From positions 14,944,865-15,008,864 of the forward strand of contig OX438750.1 of the NCBI GenBank assembly GCA_949316235.1: a DNA stretch of 64,000 nucleotides, in the 5' to 3' direction. A program made the translations under genes and the position numbers. The notes under the pieces were generated by a model. It saw nothing but the letters and a program-made list of their open reading frames with translations. It was not told the origin of the DNA and did not search any database. The first letter of the stretch is position 1. Each line of letters begins with the position of its first letter. The stretch comes from Oegoconia quadripuncta. Lineage: Eukaryota; Arthropoda; Insecta; Lepidoptera; Autostichidae. Positions 63,780 to 64,000 of the stretch are shown here, in pieces.

Positions 63780-64000
63780 TTAAAATAACAATTCAAGTAT
63801 TTAAAAAAACCAAAAAACCCGACAGCATATTTTGCGGGCGCCATGATGGATTTTTTACCATAAAATGTATGACACTACGAACCAAGACAAATCTATAACT
63901 TTTAGGCTATAGGACCTCCTGTACCCTTACCACCCCTTACCCCTCTCCTGGGGCAGTCCTGTAACAAATCTCAATTTCTTGTCTTATCAACGGTAGACCG

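Overview
The window is nuclear DNA of an insect, very probably a moth or butterfly. The grounds are: split genes with GT..AG introns, an AT-rich background, a set of repeats typical of Lepidoptera (short Lep1-like Helitrons running from TCTAACTAATATT to CTAG, tRNA-derived SINEs with ATT or A tails, I-, CR1- and RTE-type non-LTR elements, BEL/Pao, mariner, P-like elements), and insect host genes. No RNA genes or CRISPR arrays were found; all tRNA-like segments are SINE heads.

Four host genes are recognisable. (1) A mitochondrial carnitine/acylcarnitine carrier (colt/SLC25A20 type), one uninterrupted reading frame at 5333-6229 (+). (2) A GPANK1-like ankyrin + G-patch protein at 6839-7765 (-), convergent with colt and sharing a very short 3' intergenic gap. 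(3) SMARCAL1/Marcal1, an annealing helicase, at 24871-47262 (+): I could follow 14 exons whose phases join into one 713-residue protein (RPA-binding N-terminus, HARP, SNF2 ATPase, acidic tail). (4) The 3' exon of a secreted three-domain Kazal-type inhibitor at 60340-60851 (-).

The rest is mostly transposable elements, often nested. 1-5.2 kb: the right part of a THAP-bearing P-like element, then a non-LTR element plus two SINE-like retroposons together bracketed by one target duplication next to colt. 7.9-23.8 kb: a cluster of one SINE-like family. One copy in it is split by a complete 879-bp P-like element (8-bp target duplication) and by a 13.2-kb I-clade element. That I element itself holds a BEL/Pao element, a GC-rich hairpin-filled retroposon, and a non-LTR fragment that carries a mariner. 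25-47 kb: SMARCAL1 introns loaded with CR1/Jockey-like and RTE pieces, SINEs, MITEs, Helitrons and an apparently intact mariner with 268-bp inverted repeats.

47.58-54.83 kb: a fold-back element with inverted arms of about 1.7 kb. Each arm carries the same broken CXC/CRC-domain coding segment. The right arm was split by a CR1-like element, which was split by a mariner, which was split by a SINE. 54.8-64 kb: more MITEs, SINEs, Helitrons and non-LTR fragments around the Kazal exon.

The most unusual items are the fold-back element, the GC-rich retroposon made of consecutive hairpins (12718-14112), the short P-like elements that keep two spliced THAP exons, the perfect 86-bp palindrome beside SMARCAL1 exon 3, and Pol III B-box motifs inside mariner inverted repeats. 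All calls were made by reading the sequence; no search was run.
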